Positions 33,668 to 45,900 of a stretch of 64,000 nucleotides of DNA are shown one piece after another. This stretch comes from Davidsoniella eucalypti (Eukaryota > Ascomycota > Sordariomycetes > Microascales > Ceratocystidaceae), in the NCBI GenBank assembly GCA_004009845.1, contig RMBW01000131.1:1-64000 (forward strand), given 5' to 3'. Positions within the stretch are counted from its first letter, which is position 1. The number at the start of each line of letters is the position of its first letter. A model generated the notes under the pieces. The model was not told where the DNA came from. It did not search any database and saw nothing but the letters and a program-made list of their open reading frames with translations. The translations under genes were made by a program, and so were the position numbers.

Positions 33668-36161
33668 ACCAACTATCTGGTTAACTCACAAGAAGCACTT
33701 GGTGCAGATGTCGTTGCTTTTGGCTTTTTATCTGTTCATAGCTGGTACTTGTTAAGAAGTTTTTGCTCCCTCTTATGACGCTTGAAATACATAAATTCCC
33801 CTACGTACCATGACTGCCATGTATAAAATCTTGAGAAGTTATTATCAAATCACCGAACCAAACTCTGAATTAGAGGCCAGTTTTTAAGTGTTATACCTAC
33901 ATACCGTCTTTGATCATAAAATATACCCTCACAGCGTTAATGACGATAGTAGCCCACGTTGTCGCGTGGTACATTAACTGTCTCTGCATGTCATGTAGCT
34001 ACGCTTAGCTCCAAGCACCCGAGAAAGGCAGAATATTCTTCCTTGGAAAGCACCGGTATGTTAAATAGTCGCTAGTCATATATACAGCCCTATCAATAGC
34101 CGTATATCGTATGCGCCGTATTAGATTCCTTTTCACGACAAACCCAAGAAACGTGTCGCGGCTAATCTAGTAGCCACGGGAATGATTAGATCAGCCAACA
34201 TCTTCACCAAGATATCGAGGTCGTGGCCTTAGTGTTAGTCAGCTAGCCTATAAACTAGGGGATGCTCCCTCTCAATGACATGATAGGCAACGTAACATGG
34301 ATGGTCGAGCTCGTATTCCAGAATGGACGGACAAGATCGTCGAGGATAGCAACCCTTATCTCTACCTGAGTTGTTGTTTGTACATACAACTCAAAGTGTT
34401 CCTGGTTGGCTCTCGCGTGCTCGTGTTCTAGTTGTATAGTACACCATGTTACATAACCACGGTCTATGCCATGGTATCATGTCCGTAAATTTGACAATAG
34501 TTTTGGGAGGCCGCATACAATCAGTTACATGAGGGCCTATCCATTCTGTGCGGTCAAAATCATATTGATACATCGAGAATGATAACACCCGGTGGAGTAT
34601 AGAAAGAAGCCACTGATCTATCCCCCAACGTATATATATAATATAGTGATCGAGTCATACAGTACAACAATGAAATCACGGAAACAAAGAGGAATAAAGA
34701 CAAGGAAGGGATCTCCTAGTCTGTAATATGTGTTCAACTTCTAATCAGCTCTCGTTCAGCCCGAGTATTATTTCTTTTCCTTGGGATAGCAAAAGAGACG
34801 AATCAAAATAGGTGTATATTTGAGTGCAAGATGAACCAGCATGTAGACTGACTAAGAAGCTGTACACACATTTGTTCCGTGCACCACACATAGTAACATT
34901 CTATGGTGTTCGCTTTTTTTTTTTGGGGGGGGGGGGGGGGGGGGAGGAGGAAAGTTTCTTCTTTATGAATTCTTCAAGGTACTTTTGGTAATATTATTCT
35001 ATTTACGTGTATTTAGATAAGCGTATCTGTTAGAAAACCCTTTTATTATTTCCTTTTTCCATGCATAGTCAAACCTTCGTTTTGTCTTTTGTTTTCGTAT
35101 TCTCCCAGAGAAACTTGATATAATGTTTTCTCAATATTTTGTCAGATCGCTTGATCCATACATATGACAGGGGGAATTTAGTACTTGAAATTGATTAGAG
35201 TTCCATATATAGAATATTTTCAAGGAATGACACAAAATCATGATCGCGGAGAAAACAACTCTGCCAGAAATCGATATTAGCTAATGATCAGTCAAAGAGC
35301 CGTGATGTGAGTTCTCGTCTACATGTATATTTTCTCCCTCGTCCCATGAAAGAGACGGTGGATTCTCAGAGCCCTTCGTATACTGACAAGAATAATAAGT
35401 ATGGGATTAGGAAGATAACATGTCTGGGATAGGATAGTTGGTTACATATCTGTGGTAAGACCATATTCCATGTCTTTTTTGTTCGAATACGGGATATTCC
35501 ATCTAGACCTGTCTGTTTTAATTTTCTAAAGCCTATTTCTGTGATCAAGAAGTAAGATGAGTTCAAAATGGCACGTTGTCTAAGCTTAATATCAGCAAAA
35601 TGGCAGTTTTACAAGCATCTAGATATAGTTGTGTGAACTTTGATTACACGATGATATATGGTACTATTGCAATTGTCTAGTGGTAAAGAAATGATCTTTA
35701 GTTTTTTCATCTTGCTGTAGTACTAAACCACTAGAATAGACAGTACTTACTTGCTTATACGTCATAGCACTTAAATTGTAGTTCGACAAAGAGACGCATT
35801 AGAGAGAACATCCGAAGATTAAGCGAGCATTGAACTCATATGCAATCGGAATAGTTTGGCAATTCAGAAATGTAATAAACGGCATGTCTATGCATGATAT
35901 CATCAAAGAAAGGAATCAACCGAATTGATTCAATTTAAAGCCAGATTATCAAACTTCGCTTAGTTGTCTCAAAGATACCTTTGCAATTAACTATGATAAA
36001 CGTTCTCGGTGACGAATATGTAAATGCACAAGCTTGGACGAAAACATCCATCACTGAAATGTAGACTGGATATATAAAAATACAGTAGCTAACATATCCC
36101 AATACATTCTGATGCTGCATTTGGAAATTATATGACAATCGGGGGTTTTTGTCTTTTTATT
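33668..36161. other. Gene desert, part 1, no gene seen
   Basis: 2.5 kb of AT-rich DNA. It contains a homopolymer switch (11 T followed by 20 G) at 34914-34944. Open frames are short and without recognisable features. Confidence 0.55.
34914..34944. repeat. T11-G20 homopolymer tract
   Basis: Eleven T followed directly by 20 G, then AGGAGG. Such G runs are uncommon in AT-rich fungal spacers and are prone to slippage and sequencing error, so the exact length is uncertain. Confidence 0.9.
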
Positions 36162-36720
36162 TTGTACTTCAGCACAAATAGCAGGGGTCTTCAAAGAAGG
36201 TACTTAGCCCCACAAAATATTAAGTACTACTCACTCAGTCTTCAAGAGCTGCCAGCTGGCAAAGTGCCATATATTCTATTGTCACTATATATTAAATAAA
36301 AAACCCCTTTTTACATACAAATACAATTATCCATCATGTTCATGAATCATATGTATCATGCTGGCTTTAGTAGCGGAAGACTACTGTCTATGTTCTAGTT
36401 TTGTTTTTTGTGAGGTTTTAGTTACATTTTTGCGTTTTTTTCCGTAGGCGTCAAATGCATTCTGGAAGCTTTTGGTATGTTTTTATAGGGCTTGAAATTC
36501 ACTGATATATGTATGTATGTATTAAAAAAAATTAAAAGAAAAAGAAAGAAAGAAAAAAACCCATCTTCATAGCTCTATAGCTTCATAAGATTAATAAAAA
36601 AGAAATGTACTGTGCCAGCTGGCAGCTGGCAGCTTTTAAAGACTGAGTGAGGAGTACTTAGTCCTTTGTGGAGCTAAGTATCTTCTTTGAAGACCCCTAC
36701 TGTTTGTGTTGAAGTACCAA
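36162..36720. mobile_element. MITE-like element with about 100-bp terminal inverted repeats
   Basis: The left arm 36162-36262 and the reverse complement of 36612-36720 align over about 100 bp, with shared blocks such as GGGGTCTTCAAAGAAG, TACTTAG, CACTCAGTCTT and GCTGCCAGCTGGCA. The interior (about 350 bp) is AT-rich with no coding potential. The right end carries an extra repeat of the terminal GTACTTC-GGCAC segment (to about 36741). Long imperfect inverted repeats around a short non-coding core fit a non-autonomous DNA transposon or foldback element. No target-site duplication is clear. Confidence 0.75.
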
Positions 36721-39700
36721 TGTGCGGTGCCGAAGTACAAAGTCCCTTTATTTTCCGCTTAACGAGATGTCACCGATGTTATTCCACCCCTATTTTAGAG
36801 TGTTCGGCGTTCCCATCACTTTATTTATCTTGTCATGCTTGAGGAGCGGAATACGGGACGCTAGGTAAATATCACCACGCTACCATACGATATATACGCA
36901 TATTATTTTAGTAGAAGAAGGAATAATCCGGTGCTTGAAGCGCCTCAGAGACTAACGCGGCCTTTGATAGTGAAGAGCAGATGTGTTTGCATGTTAAAGG
37001 ATTCTTGTTTGTTGCCTATAGACCGGAAGCAAAAAAATAAGAGACAAAGGAAGACAAAAGGGTACTTTGTGGACTTGGTTGAAATCGCTACAAGGCCGGT
37101 TTGCCGATTTTCATTGATACTGTTTAAATATATTATTTTTATCTTTGCATACATAACCGCTATGATGGCACCGCGACGCGGCTCTAACATCAACTGATTA
37201 ACATAGCACCATACAAAGTTCGGGACTAAGCCCCAGAAACGATATACATGTATAGCGAAGTGTTGACAGGAGCGGATTTCGCACCAAAAAAAAAGTAGCA
37301 GAGCCAAACCAACAGGATCCACATAAGTTATGTCATAGATCAGGTTGTCTTGTGCGAGGTTTGATTTGATTTGATTATATTTAACGTCTACCTGAATTAC
37401 TAAGATCATACGACGCCAGATTGGTTACCGGACGGGCATTTAAAGTCCTCCGCGGGTCGACACCGTCCCCTAGTCCCGAAGAACTAGCGGTTCATACCTC
37501 TACTAAGAGCAACAAAAACAAATACAAATACAAAAAAAAGGGCAAAACAGTGTCTCCAGAAAACCAGGCCTAAGTGGAGCTGTGATCGTAGCCGTAAGAA
37601 GGATTTTTTGGCGTAATTGAGTCGGATGCTATGGATGAAGCACAGCGACAAGATTCCCGCGCCGTGGTCGGGCATCTGGAACTTTCAAAGAGGCTGCCCA
37701 CCGAGTGTGAGTGTGGCTCCCTGAGGTGAGTGCGATGGACTCGAGAGACCAGTGATTGAAAAGGCGTTTTGAAAAGAGGGGTCGGTCACTGGTGAGAATA
37801 TCCCTCAAGGAGGGGAAAGGCGGGCTCAAGACCTCGCGAAACGGTGCATCGAAGACAACAAATGTCGGAAAAGAAAACGAGCATAGCAGCATTGGGAATA
37901 TGTGCTAGTCCATGACGAAGGGGAAGTCTTTGGACGGACTCAAAGGTACCCACCGAGGGTTGTAGGAGGGATTGTGTCTTGTGCGAGGAAGCGGCTCTGT
38001 CGGGCTCGGGTAGCTGTTATAATTGCGAGTGTTTGAAGAGGATTAAAAACAACGGCTGGTTCGGGGGCTTCTTGCGGGCTGTGTATGTACAGATATATAC
38101 ACATAAATATATACATACATGCATTTCTTTAGTACTACTATGAATCTATGAATTTGGGCAGAGTCTCTGATTACCGTGTAAGTTGTCATGTCTGCATATT
38201 TTGGGACAGTCCTAACTTCTCCAATCCTGTTCTGATATACAGAGGAACAGATCGGCCCTTCTAAACCAACGGAAAGCAAAAAAGAGACAGAGACTGTCAT
38301 CTAAGGCAAACTATGGGAAGCTTGAACTGTTGCCGATTTGTTCGTCTCCAACAACTGATAAATGCGTCGATTTGTCTTTGTTTATGGTGATCTTCACTTG
38401 GTGGAGGCGAGGGCGGTGCAAACCTACCATATCAAACCAGCCTACACATCTATTTGTCTCTAGGGTTTAGATGACTTCCGCCAAAAACACTAATTTATGC
38501 ATATTAACGAAAAGAAAGATCACTCTGTTCACTAAGATCACGGACTAGACTTTATTCTAGTAGGATTATCATGAAACAAGCGGCTATTGACCGAGAGAAG
38601 GAGAGTCGATCTTGATCAAAATTCACCAAAGTGGCTTGTCTCTGCCTATCTTGCTGGCTCTAGACTTATTTATTCTGGAAGAAAATCGCCAAGATGTTGG
38701 AGGCTTTAGTGGGTGACTACAAGCCATTAAGGCGCAATTTGGAGAATGTGGCTCAGAAGGCTTGTTTTTATTATTATCATTATTCCTTTGTTTGCGGTAG
38801 TGTCTAAATTATTTACGGCTCTAGAACGCTACAACAGAATAATCGCCTAAGAATAATATGTATATACCACCAAAAAAACATATCAAGTCAAGCTAGCCAT
38901 GGCGGAATTTTAAATCTGCATAATCACGGCAAAAAAAGAGTAAATAAAACTCGCTAGGCTATGCATGTCTTGATTATATTTACTCATAGCAAACCAGTTG
39001 TTGTTGTTAATATGTCTGGTTCGTGATATAATGTCAAATCAAGCGTAATTTTGTATATAGAAGCGGAATATGAACTAGGCAAATTCTACAGGCTTACTCA
39101 ATTTATTTTTATTTTTATCTTTATTATTATCATACTCTAGTCAACAGGTTCATTCAATAGCTTAGCCAAGGGCATAGCGAATTAGAGGGATTTTGGCCAA
39201 GAAGGTCTCGTGGAAAGTCCGCGTGATCACAACAACTTTGATAAACAAGAAACCATGACTTATTTGTTTAATATATCTCTTTTTTTAATTATATTTCTAT
39301 AGGTATGGTTAGCTAATGACATTTTTGTCCCCAGACCTAGCTCTTCGATCCAGCCTTTTTATTTATTTTTTACCTCTTTACATCTCAAAAAAAAGAAGAA
39401 ATATTTGGTAAACTCTAGTTTACAGCAAAAAGGGCAGATGTTGATAAAACAATATTCTATATCATGCAGATTTAGCATCCCGTATATGACGCACAAAACC
39501 GGCCAATGTTAAGATTACTATGGACGATCTGCCAGCGTAGGGTCTGCCACAGGATGGACGGTGTTCATGCTCCCTAGCTCTCCTTACAAAACGGTAGAAT
39601 GAAGATCCCTATGCTATATCGAAATAATATAGAAGAAGAAGCTTTGGTTTTATGCCCTAACAGAGAGAATATAATATGCAAGGCAGACTAAGCCAAATAA

Positions 39701-42700
39701 GAGATTCAACAGCTATGATTCATGGTTTCCTGCAGATATACATATGCATGCAACCCAACAACAACTAGGCCAATATTAAACAGTCTATATTCCCTGTCGT
39801 GGCTTGCTTTTATTTTCGGTCTGCTTCTGTGCCTGGAAGATTGAGGGCACTACTCTATCTGTACAGATATATGATTCGCCGAGGACTATTATGCATGTAC
39901 ATGATTTTGATGCCTCCCATTCCCTCTTTTTGGAGGGGATATTGTATATACATAAATGTACATTCACAGCACTCTTGTTAACAAGATAAAATGTCTAATA
40001 ATGCGGTGTATTGGACCCCCTCCCCCTTGCCTAGAAGTAGACGCGACATTGTAACCTCATCCTACAATGAGAGGTAGTTGTAGTTTATTTGTACATGTGA
40101 AATGTAGCAAGGACAAGAGAAACTGCAAACTACTGGTGGGTTTTTATATAAGTTGGTGGTAACGTGTGCTTGACAACTGCAAGAAAGGAGGAGACGTCGG
40201 ATTTGACGACGGAGAAAACCAAGCAGAGCAAAAGCATTAGCTTAGCATTTTCATCAACTTGCATGTGGCCAGCATGTGTCCAAAGCGCAAACAGTCCAGG
40301 GTTCGGGCCTAGAAGTATCAGACAAGAACAGCTAAATTAACATGCCACTGTTGAATAAGAGAAGAGGAAGACACAGACAAATATAGTGTGCATACATATG
40401 TATTTTAGTCTTCACTGAGTGTTCTGTTTTCTCTTGTTAGCTGATGTATATAGCTTTTATGCCTTAGTAGCGGATGAGACATGCCGTAGTACTAGACTAG
40501 TATGGACACCCTAGCAAATATGTGTACACATGTAGTGTGCAGTTAAAAGAAGGGATGATGTATGGAAACCCATTTTGTATGCTTGTCTGCAAACAGCATA
40601 TCGCGTACAAAGAACCGGTGGTCTAGATCGCCAAAAAGCATTTGACCACTTTATCGCCGCTTGGCCTCTGACAATGAGAAACAAAAAAAGAAAGACGCTA
40701 TAAGCGATGCGATGAATATGGAATGACTGTGTGGCTGTCAGAAAAACAAACAACAAGAATGGAAAGCTGTCCAGACAGACCATCGGAAAGCCTCAACATT
40801 TGGGCAAATAGTAGAGAAATATGACTAGATAAACATGATACGAGCTGTGCTCGTGCTATTCGGGAAGGACATATGCAGGGGTTTTGGAACCAATGCGCTT
40901 GTGACGTCTAAAGCCGTGCTTGGCTTCTCGTAGTTTTTCTCTGTTTTGTATTTATGAAGGTCCTCTTGAGCTTTGATTATCTGGAAATACATGTGTATGT
41001 ACATGTGCAAGTACATGGAGTAGTAGTTCACATCGGCTCTTGTTCTTACATGTATGTAGAAAAAAAAAAAAAAAAAAAAAATAGTCTGACCCGTTGCTGC
41101 CGGCTTGACTCTAGGCCCCTGATTTGGGAGGAAGATATAGGCGGAATAAATAGAAAATACAAATATTAAGAACTAAAAAATGCAGTTAGTAGATTAAACG
41201 AGCAAAATAGGTACCGGGAAACTAAAAGGGAACGCTGGACTTGAATAGTTAGGCGTCCTTTTTGGGACACTCTTTTTTGATCAATTTTTGGAGACTGCGG
41301 GAGAACATGAGAGAAAAAAAAACAATACATTAAAAAATAGAAGAGAGGGTCCAGATCCCGGAAAAGGCTGTGTTCGTGGAAATAATACTAGTACATGCCT
41401 TTGGCTAACCTCGTCCTTGTGACTCTCCAACTTTTCCTTTCTTTTCGTTTGCTCTTCTTTCTTCTTTCCTTCTTCTTTTAAAAAACACTCCGCCAACTTT
41501 GTTGCACCTATCAAGCTCTACGACCCCAACTATCGTCACCGATCACCAACTTAAACAACAACAATCATCTTTGTCGTCGCCTTTTTTATTCCTACCAAGC
41601 CCACTTGGTCACAGAAGCCTACCCCGAGAATATCTAGAAGCTTCACTCCGTGCTTACCAGCCAGGCAAAACAGCTTCTTGCTCTTGCTCTTGCTGATATC
41701 TGAATACCCCGGAGCCATCTTAAACTTTAGCACTTGATCGAAAATAACATCTTCCTACTCTACCAGAAGAACCCTTCTTCTCCGCCCCCTCCAAGATCGC
41801 CATATTTTTTCCGTCTTCGATCCCTGGCCGTGTCCATCGGCCTTGCACGTGGGATCTTTAGGAACGCCGCTGCGAGTTGACCTAAATACATATATATACA
41901 TCAACAACAGCATCCTTAACAAATCGCCACTAAGGTTCTAAGAGCCTTTGTTCTATCTGCGGACTCCACCTCCAATATAGAATATTACATGTTTTTCTTT
42001 GCTTCTGGTTTGTTCTACCACTACGCCGCCTCCTTCATATAAGACGGACTTCGTAGGCTGGTTTTTAGCCTCTTTGCTGCTTTTACCGGCTCTATGTCCT
42101 TATCAATACACAACCCGCCATTCGCTTTTTTGTCTTCTCCCGCTGACGTATTTATTATTCATGCACAGTTAAAGAAAAATAAACACTGCTGACGAGCCAA
42201 AAATTGCAGTCCGGAGTAAAATATTCAGATATATCCACGAGACAAATATCCTGCTGGATTCCCGCCCGGCCGTCGCGTAGCTAGTTATTTTTCGAATAGT
42301 ACAGTTCCTAAATCGTGGGGCTGCATATCTTTTTCCGGTAGTCGATTTTCTGGGCCAACAAAACCCTCGTCAATCTGATCATCCCGTTCACTTTTCACCG
42401 TCTCCTGAGCACGCACACACTCAGGAAAGGCAGATTTTGTTCTCTTCTTTTCTCTTTCCGACTTTTGTTCTTCCCTTTCATCTTTAGTTTGGCAATTCTA
42501 TCTTTGAACATATCGTGCTAGAATCATCGCTACATACTCGAATATACCCTTCCCCCCTTACGTCTTGTCTTCCCACTTTCTCTTGTTGAGTCTGTAGTAC
42601 AAAGACGACTTGTACAACATCTGCGACCCTCTCGTCATATTTCTATCCTTCCTCGACTCGACGACGCTGTTCATCCAACAGGACACAAATCGCTGTCTGG

Positions 42701-42927
42701 CTGAGCCCTCCAATACGACAGGCTTAGAGCTGAAAGCTACCAAATAATCAGCTCATACGCAGTTTCCTTTCTGACGCTACAAACCACTTCTCCAACCAAG
42801 GCTGCTATAGCTACGAAATATCACATTTCATAGCCGTCTTGCCGCCACATCAGCACTCCTTCGATCGTTTATATACCACAACCGAGTTTCATTATTTGCC
42901 TCGGCAAATCACAGCGCACTATTCGCC
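36721..42927. other. Gene desert, part 2, ending in the PAL1 promoter and leader
   Basis: 6.2 kb without a supportable gene. A GC-richer patch at about 37620-38040 has short open frames on both strands (for example a plus-strand MDEAQRQDSRAVVGHLELSK followed by a GTGAGT), but no gene model holds. Many short runs of the ATGTATGTACAT type occur, plus an A22 tract at 41060-41081. From about 41470 the plus strand becomes pyrimidine-rich with C/T-tracts, which looks like a long leader and promoter for PAL1. Confidence 0.5.
41060..41081. repeat. A22 homopolymer
   Basis: Twenty-two consecutive A in intergenic DNA. Confidence 0.9.
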
Positions 42928-45900
42928 ATGTCGAGTCAAACAGGTAAGAACCAGTTTCTGAATTCTTGAATGCACTTTTTTTCTTCTTTTTCTTCGTACG
43001 AGAAAATTCCGAAAGAGGAACACATCTTACAACCACGCGGCAAGAACATCAGCGTGCATTCTTGAATCGGACGAAACCCGCCAAATAGAACAGAGCCAGA
43101 GCAAGCTTGGAATAGGCAAGAACCACACATGCAAAATAAGCACCACGATCATGACGACGAACAACATAGCATATAAGATAAGCTCTGATTGACTGCTGGA
43201 TGGGACATCGAACACGAGTCACAACTTTAACTCACTGACGGTGGCAACCCTCATACGTCTCGAGTCAATAGGTTGGTAGCTGTTCAGTACAATATTGGCT
43301 ACTCTATGACTATGCAGAGCAGAGCAAGTCTAGACTCTATCCAGAGTGGATATTCTACAAGCCTCATGGCCACCCAAGCCTGCATCTGATCCAGGTCGAA
43401 AAGCCACATGTGCCACTGTTGTCGTTGTCAGTTCCTGGTGTCTTCTTGTCTGTGATTTGCTTGCCATGTTTTCGATCTCTCTGGCGTGTGATCCCCGAAT
43501 ATCAATCATATGCCTGCATCCCACATACATGCCTTCGTTTTTTTGCTAGGTCAGCTTATTATGCACAAGCTATACGCCCCCTCCCAAGAGCTAGCCCTCG
43601 AGACCACGTTCCCAATCATCCATATATGTTCCGAGCCAACTCCCTTGTCTTATTTGTTCCATGGTTTCACGGCGTGGAAAAGAAGGGAACAAAAGCAGAG
43701 CAAGTGCCAAGTGCCCATGGCATGTCGGAAGAGCCGAAAGGACAACATAATCAAAAGGAAACCGTGATATTGCGACCCTTCCAACCGTCCATCTAAATTG
43801 TGGCTGCTCAAGTTGTATTCGATCCACCGAGTCTACGTCCAGCTTTTTTGTAGTGGCATGGCATGGACGATGTGGAATGAAGACAATACCCGCAACCGCC
43901 ACTTATACAAGTACTAGATATGACATCGATTACGTTGCTATCTAGGCTCGTCAGGATTCGCTTCGCTATCTAAGTGCTGCGTCCGTGACGACTTGTTACA
44001 GTCTCAGCAAGCAACTAAGGGAATTTGTATAATATACAAGAAGTATTCGCCATATCAAGAACATTGCGTGCTGTAATAGCGGCAGCACAAAGGAAGCAGA
44101 GATCTTGCGATGTCCTTGCGAGTTGCTTGGATCCACAAGAACGCAATGCTTGGCAATATATATATAGCACGCCGCCATTCTTTGATCATGGCATCGGCCC
44201 GCTGCGCGACTATTATTTACGTTAAAGAGAAATCCCATCTAGTCTCTAGGACAGTTGCTGCTGCTGTTACATCAGCTCCAATGGAAAACTTTGGGTTCAC
44301 CTACTTCTACTCCCGGTTTCTTTCTTCATCCTAAGCTTCTCTACCGAAACAAAAACACAGCGTCAAGGTACAACTGATGTTCCGCTTCCGTGTCTCTTCT
44401 CCCAGTGGCATGACTAGCACACCATTACAGCTTTGCGTAGTCAGTTGCTTAGCTTGGTTGGCTTGCTCTCTGCCCCGCCCTGTCATGATTGGTGCTGGAG
44501 TTACAGGCGGGGGACAGCCTAGAAATGCAATGCAATTAAACCTAGTGGTTGCAGTGTATTTTTGTTATTTTCTATACTGTCTAGTTTCTGAGCAAATGCT
44601 ACTGCTACTACTCCTTTTCCGTCTGGTTTGTCAATTTTTATTTTTAAATAATATTCATTATTATTATCTTATCCAACGCCCAGGCCAGGCTGGCTGGCTT
44701 TGCTTGAACACAGCGCCAGATTTGAAACGTCCAAGCCAGCCTATGCCTGCAAGCACAGAATCCTACGCGCAAGAACCAGCGGTTCTTCTCTATAATTGTT
44801 AGTCCTGCTATGCTGGCTGGCTGCCATTCAACTTTTGCGCTACAGTGGCCCCCTCCCCCCAAAACGCTCTCAGGGCCCTGCAGTGTCCACTATTGCCGCT
44901 ATGCGCTGCGCTAAAAAAGCGCTATGCCAGACCACGCATGCCCCTTTATCGAAGGCCGCAATACACTACACCACGGTGCACAACATTCGCCGTCCATACC
45001 TACACTGGCACCTAGTTGTAGCTGTTTTGCTTCGCTTTTTGCAGTGCGAATGGGTGGTGTTTGTTGCAGGAGCCCCCTTCTCCTGGTTTTGCGTGTTCTA
45101 TCCAAAGACATGTTGCGCCCGTACAGTCTAAGTTAGTCTGTATGCATTGTATTGCACCACGCAAAGTGGCTGATGCGGCTGCTACTTTGAATGCGGCCAA
45201 TGTTGCTCTTTGCGCTAGATGGTTGAAGCCAGCATAGTCGGTGGACATCTACAGACAGACCTAGGCGTTTTACTACCCTCGAGACTGGCACAGTATCTTG
45301 CAACCCGGTCGGCTCTTCATCTTCCTTGCCGTTCTTTGACCTACCATCGCGTGTATTTATGCCGTCCTATTGCTATTTTATGAGGCTGCATAATTGCTAT
45401 TCACTGTTTGCGCGTCCCTTCCTCCTCCGTTTTCCTCTTTCCCTCTTTTTCTGTGCAAGCGCAGCGGCAATCCCACTTCCACGGGTAACTCCCCAAGCTA
45501 GACCAAGCCAAATCCAGCCAGCAGATCCATCCTAGTCCAATCACGTCCAGCGACCGCTTCTGGTAGTGTTTCATCTTGCCATTTTCAATACTTCCCAGCC
45601 CAGTTTCTAGCTCCCCTTTCATATTTCAGACACCACCAAATCAACACTCCAAACAAACCGCTTCATTGCTGTGCCTGGCCTCCCTCGTTTTCTATCTTGA
45701 GCATCGTATTTCTTTCGTTCTCGTACATCGTCTTGTTTTTATTTATTTCTTCTTATCGAGCAGTACGGAAACCCCCCAAAACTTCATCCGCATCCTCTCC
45801 TTCTGAGCTGCCTGTTCTGTGTTGTTTATTGCTTGCTTGCTCTGCAATTGCTTTTATCTTTCCTCAGGACCCGGATTCCAGAAGATAGCCACTAAACACG

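Noticed and set aside
36945..37409. A 154-codon minus-strand open frame in the gene desert
   Set aside because: It is AT-rich, overlaps an open frame on the other strand, has no recognisable motif or splice context, and its composition matches the surrounding spacer.
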